From positions 1,426,001 to 1,490,000 of the forward strand of contig NZ_FRBX01000001.1 in the NCBI RefSeq assembly GCF_900142715.1: a stretch of DNA of 64,000 nt, read 5' to 3'. Position numbers and translations under genes: made by a program. Within the stretch, counting starts at the first letter, position 1, and the number at the start of each line of letters is the position of its first letter. The notes beneath the pieces are model-generated. The model was not told the origin of the DNA. It did not search any database and saw nothing but the letters and a program-made list of their open reading frames with translations. Of the stretch, positions 61,242 through 64,000 are shown piece by piece. Source of the DNA: Flavobacterium pectinovorum (GTDB lineage Bacteria; Bacteroidota; Bacteroidia; Flavobacteriales; Flavobacteriaceae).

Positions 61242-61320
61242 GGCGCTAAGGTTCTAAGAGGCTAAGTTGCTAAGTTTTTTTTGTAGATTAGATCTGCGAG
61301 CCTTTTTTTTGATTATATGA
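61242..61320. repeat. CTAAGGTTCT-family units after the transglutaminase gene
   Basis: GGCGCTAAGGTTCTAAGAGG and CTAAGTTGCTAAG, followed by a T run. One arm of the family seen at 52272-52398, without an obvious complement. Confidence 0.7.
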
Positions 61321-61391
61321 TTTTGATAATTGTAAGTTTAATCTTTTGATTGTTCTTATAAATATTTGATTTTTAGATTTTTAATTGGAAA

Positions 61392-61399
61392 TATTTTTG
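61392..61399 (+). promoter_or_regulatory. -7 box of the small lipoprotein gene
   Basis: TATTTTTG, with TTTG at 61365-61368 (23 bases away, long). Transcription would start near 61406, so the ATG at 61407 would be leaderless and the ATG at 61434 is the better start. Confidence 0.55.
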
Positions 61400-61433
61400 T
61401 AATTTCATGTTGTCTAACTTTAATCACAAAATC

Positions 61434-61799
61434 ATGAAAAAATCTAACTTATTTATCTTTGGGATTGCATTATTAACTATTATAATGGTTTCATGCAAAG
61501 GGCGAAACAAACTGGTAAATTCCTGGAAAATTACCGCTGTTGAAGCAAAAATGCCTCTTTCTGATTCTCTGAAAAATGTAATTTTAACTAACGGAACTTT
61601 AACGTTTACAAAAGACGGACATGTGACGGGGTTTTTACAGGGAGAAATAAATAATGGTACTTACGCACTAACAAATGGGGGAAAAAAACTCGTAATTAAA
61701 GACGAAACCGGAACTCCATATCCTTGTGAAAGTATCATTACAGATGATAAATTGATTTTGGATAGTAAGGAAATGAAATTAACACTGGACAAAATTTAA
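61434..61799 (+). CDS. Small lipocalin-like lipoprotein
   Basis: A 121-residue predicted lipoprotein: KKSNLFIFGIALLTIIMVSC gives a lipobox at about residues 18-21, cleaved before Cys. The mature part resembles lipocalin-like DUF domains: LVNSWKITAVEAK, LTNGTLTFTKDGHVTGFLQG, INNGTYALTNGGKKLVIKDE. It would sit on the outer or inner membrane. The start was chosen because the upstream ATG at 61407 nearly coincides with the predicted transcription start and would put nine polar residues before the signal. A clear terminator follows. Confidence 0.84.
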   Translation: MKKSNLFIFGIALLTIIMVSCKGRNKLVNSWKITAVEAKMPLSDSLKNVILTNGTLTFTKDGHVTGFLQGEINNGTYALTNGGKKLVIKDETGTPYPCESIITDDKLILDSKEMKLTLDKI

Positions 61800-61827
61800 G
61801 CAAAAGAAATACTTTACTAAACCATAC

Positions 61828-61868
61828 AAAATCTCCTTAATATCATTGTATTAAGGAGATTTTTTTTT
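61828..61868 (+). terminator. Intrinsic terminator
   Basis: AAAATCTCCTTAATA (61828-61842) pairs perfectly with 61849-61863 over a TCATTG loop, followed by a T run. Confidence 0.92.
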
Positions 61869-62023
61869 AAAATAGCTTTTAAAAATATTCTTTGTTATCC
61901 GCACTAATATAAAATTCTACACTTCAAATTTTTGGATGACGGAATGTAATAATGATTTAATGTATTTGTAAATTATTGAATTGAAAAAAAGAGTAATTTG
62001 TTGCCTTAAATAATAAACCACAA

Positions 62024-62452
62024 ATGATTCAAATTTTTGAAAAGAACAAAAATCATATTCCCGATTTAAAAAGGATATTTCTTGAAGTTCGTCAAAAAAC
62101 ATTTTATTGGCTAGAGGATATTATCGAGTACAATCTTGATGATTTTGACCGTGAAACTGCAGGAGAATTTGTTTTAGTTGCTGTATTAAATAATAAAGCC
62201 GTTGGATTTATTTCGTTATGGCTTCCCGATAATTTCATTCATCATTTATATATTGATGAAGAACATCAGCATAAAAATATTGGAACAATTTTGCTCAACG
62301 AAGCCATTAAAATTATGAATTCGCCTGTTACATTAAAATGCCTGATACAAAATACCAAAGCCGTCGAGTTTTATAAAAAGAAAGGATTTATCGAGAAAGA
62401 AAAAGGTTTTTCTAATCATGGCGAATATATTTTGTTTTTGCTTGAAAAATAA
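62024..62452 (+). CDS. GNAT-family N-acetyltransferase
   Basis: A 142-residue single-domain acetyltransferase. Core features: AVGFISLWLPDNFIHHLYID (strand 4), the acetyl-CoA loop in EEHQHKNIGTILLNEAIKIM and KCLIQNTKAVEFYKKKGFIE for strand 5 and helix 4. The loop QHKNIGT is the Q/RxxGxG/A motif. The substrate is unknown. It has no operon partner; the gene is alone behind the lipoprotein's terminator. Confidence 0.9.
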   Translation: MIQIFEKNKNHIPDLKRIFLEVRQKTFYWLEDIIEYNLDDFDRETAGEFVLVAVLNNKAVGFISLWLPDNFIHHLYIDEEHQHKNIGTILLNEAIKIMNSPVTLKCLIQNTKAVEFYKKKGFIEKEKGFSNHGEYILFLLEK

Positions 62453-62586
62453 AAGCAGGATTAGTTTTTACTGTTGACATAGGGTTGTCATTCAGCCCTT
62501 TTAGTTTTGTAGTATAACTTTTAAAAATGATAAAATCAATCAATTACCAAATTACGATTAATCACAATGCGATAAATAAAAACAAA

Positions 62587-63165
62587 ATGGAACAGAATGA
62601 TTTAGAAACTTTTTGTCCGGCCAGCCAAAAAGACTGGAGAGAATGGCTGATTGAAAACCATAACTCAAAACAATCTATTTGGCTAGTTTGTTATAAAAAA
62701 CAAGCCAATAAACCCACGATCAACTGGAGCGATGCCGTAGACGTAGCGCTTTGTTTTGGCTGGATTGACAGCACGAGAAAATCTATTGGAAATGATACTT
62801 TTATCCAGTTTTTTACCCGAAGAAAACCCAATAGCGGATGGTCTAAAATAAATAAAGCAAAAGTAGAACGCCTTATTGAAGACGGATTAATGCAGAAAGC
62901 GGGCTACGAAAGCATTGAAAGAGCAAAAGAAAATGGTTCGTGGAATATTCTTGATGAAGTTGAAGAATTAACGATTCCTGAAGAACTGGAAATCGCATTT
63001 GAAGAAAATCCGGGTTCAAAAGATTTTTTTATGAGTTTAAGCAAATCAGTAAAAAAAATGATTTTACAATGGGTAACTGTCGCTAAAAGACCCGAAACCA
63101 AACAAAACAGGGTTAATGAAGTTGCAACGCTTGCTGCTAAAAATTTAAAACCAAAACAGTTCTAA
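62587..63165 (+). CDS. YdeI/OmpD-associated family protein
   Basis: A 192-residue soluble protein from the chosen start: LETFCPASQKDWREWLIENH, ESxWLV-type strand (QSIWLVCYKK), DAVDVALCFGWIDSTRKSIG and FFTRRKPNSGWSKINKAKVE. These are the hallmarks of the YdeI/OmpD-associated family, whose role is not settled. Another ATG at 62527 lies upstream in frame and would add 20 residues with no domain character; a TAGTTTTG at 62502-62509 could drive either. The C-terminal helical part ends in KNLKPKQF. Confidence 0.86.
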   Translation: MEQNDLETFCPASQKDWREWLIENHNSKQSIWLVCYKKQANKPTINWSDAVDVALCFGWIDSTRKSIGNDTFIQFFTRRKPNSGWSKINKAKVERLIEDGLMQKAGYESIERAKENGSWNILDEVEELTIPEELEIAFEENPGSKDFFMSLSKSVKKMILQWVTVAKRPETKQNRVNEVATLAAKNLKPKQF

Positions 63166-63234
63166 AGATTATTATGTAACATTTTATGAAATTAGTTACT
63201 AATACTAAAATGTATCACTAAAATAGTAATCTTT

Positions 63235-64000
63235 ATGGAAAAAATATCAAGACGTTCTTTTGTGAATAAATTTGGCGTTGGCGTTGGCGCTTCGGTAGTA
63301 TTGACTACGCTTCCCTCCTTTTTAGAATTGCCTGAAAATCAGCAGGAAATTTATACCGGCAAAAAAATCAACATAGCCCTTTGCGGGTTAGGAAATTACG
63401 CTGGTTTGCTGGCTCAGGGAATTCAGGTTTCTGAATATTGCACTCTTGCAGGAATTGTTACCGGAACGCCTTCTAAAGCTGAAAAATGGAAAAAACAATA
63501 TAATATTCCTGAAAAGAACATTTACAACTATCAAAATTTTGATGAAATAATTAATAACAAAGATATTGATTTGGTGTATGTTGTGTTACCAAATGGCCTG
63601 CATAAAGAATTTGTTATTCGTGCTGCAAAAGCCGGTAAACATGTAATTACCGAAAAGCCAATGGCGGTGACGGTAAAAGATTGCGACGAAATGATCAAAG
63701 CCTGTAATGATGCAAATGTTCAGCTTGCAATGGGTTATCGTTTGCATTATGAGCCTTATCATTTAGAAATTAAACGATTAGGACAAAATAAAGTATTCGG
63801 ACAAGTTCGTTTTATTGAAGCTTCTCTGGGTTATAAAACTTACGATACAACTAGTAAGGCCAAAGTAGATAAAAAAGACCGCAACGAATGGCGATTGACG
63901 AAAGCACTTGGCGGCGGCCCATTGATGGATTTGGGAATTTACTGTATTCAAAGTGCGCGTTATGTTCTGGGCGAAGAACCAATTGCTGTAACAGCCCAAT
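63235..64000 (+). CDS. Gfo/Idh/MocA-family oxidoreductase, Tat-type signal (cut by window end)
   Basis: The first 255 codons of a dehydrogenase. The N-terminus EKISRRSFVNKFGVGVGASV has a twin-arginine motif (SRRSFV) and a hydrophobic stretch, so it is exported folded with its cofactor. The Rossmann domain starts INIALCGLGNYAGLLAQGI, followed by YVVLPNGLHKEFVIRAAKAG and the catalytic-region motif HVITEKPMAVTVKDCDEM. The second domain has begun (GGPLMDLGIYCIQSARYVLG). Probable role: NAD(P)-dependent oxidation or reduction of a sugar in the periplasm. The stop lies beyond the window. Confidence 0.92.
   Translation, partial: MEKISRRSFVNKFGVGVGASVVLTTLPSFLELPENQQEIYTGKKINIALCGLGNYAGLLAQGIQVSEYCTLAGIVTGTPSKAEKWKKQYNIPEKNIYNYQNFDEIINNKDIDLVYVVLPNGLHKEFVIRAAKAGKHVITEKPMAVTVKDCDEMIKACNDANVQLAMGYRLHYEPYHLEIKRLGQNKVFGQVRFIEASLGYKTYDTTSKAKVDKKDRNEWRLTKALGGGPLMDLGIYCIQSARYVLGEEPIAVTAQ

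Overview
The window is a stretch of bacterial chromosome from a Flavobacterium-like member of the Bacteroidota. The grounds are strong AT-richness, promoters of the Bacteroidota type (TAnnTTTG at -7, sometimes with TTG/TTTG near -33), little or no Shine-Dalgarno signal, and gene content typical of soil or freshwater flavobacteria: class II IlvC, fused E1 alpha/beta, short LeuA, the hisGDCBHAF-IE order and a KxIxGG-type peptide leader. I saw no rRNA, tRNA, insertion sequence, prophage or CRISPR array. Both ends of the window cut genes.

Layout. 1-5.4 kb: an AT-rich hypothetical pair, a LysR regulator with a YeiH-type exporter, a secreted unknown and a zinc phospholipase C/nuclease-like protein. 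5.5-9.9 kb: an LTA-synthase-like sulfatase-fold membrane enzyme, then a response regulator/histidine kinase pair. 10-18.4 kb: a complete histidine operon (hisG-D-C-B-H-A-[NIPSNAP]-F-IE) behind a classical leader-peptide attenuator with four consecutive His codons. 18.7-25.1 kb: a secreted CBM9-like protein, a tandem pair of secreted M1 metallopeptidases, an orphan six-cysteine GG-leader peptide and a large helical-repeat protein. 25.3-33.6 kb: leuA-leuB, then ilvD-B-N-C behind a second attenuator whose leader peptide is rich in Ile and Val. 34-38.8 kb: acs, facing an operon of a cNMP/CBS/DUF294 protein and a DEDDh-fold exonuclease relative that seems to have lost two catalytic residues. 39-52 kb: housekeeping and accessory genes (Bcr/CflA transporter, NDH-2, GNAT, two helicases, YbdG-like MscS channel, Crp/Fnr regulator and an MDR reductase with a clear operator-like dyad). 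52-64 kb: fused branched-chain-type 2-oxoacid dehydrogenase E1, a DapB-like reductase, a 2OG-Fe(II) oxygenase, a SUI1/YciH homologue, a nucleoside phosphorylase and a run of small stress/accessory genes, ending in a truncated Tat-exported Gfo/Idh/MocA oxidoreductase.

The amino-acid genes act together: the his operon makes histidine from PRPP, ilvBN-C-D make the valine and isoleucine carbon skeletons, and leuA and leuB supply two of the three leucine steps (leuCD are not in the window). Each of the his and ilv leaders encodes the amino acids its operon makes.

The most unusual large-scale pattern lies between genes. About twenty intergenic gaps, including most gaps inside the his and ilv operons, are filled by inverted-repeat cassettes whose arms are short tandem units (GTTTCAA/G, AATTCCA, AGAATAAAGAGTAT, AATTAGAT, CTAAGGTT, CGCAAAGTT and others). 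Several are nested inside one another or wrapped round a terminator. They look like a modular hairpin system that standard annotation would miss. The other main candidates for new biology are the orphan six-Cys peptide and the acs-linked degenerate exonuclease/DUF294 pair.
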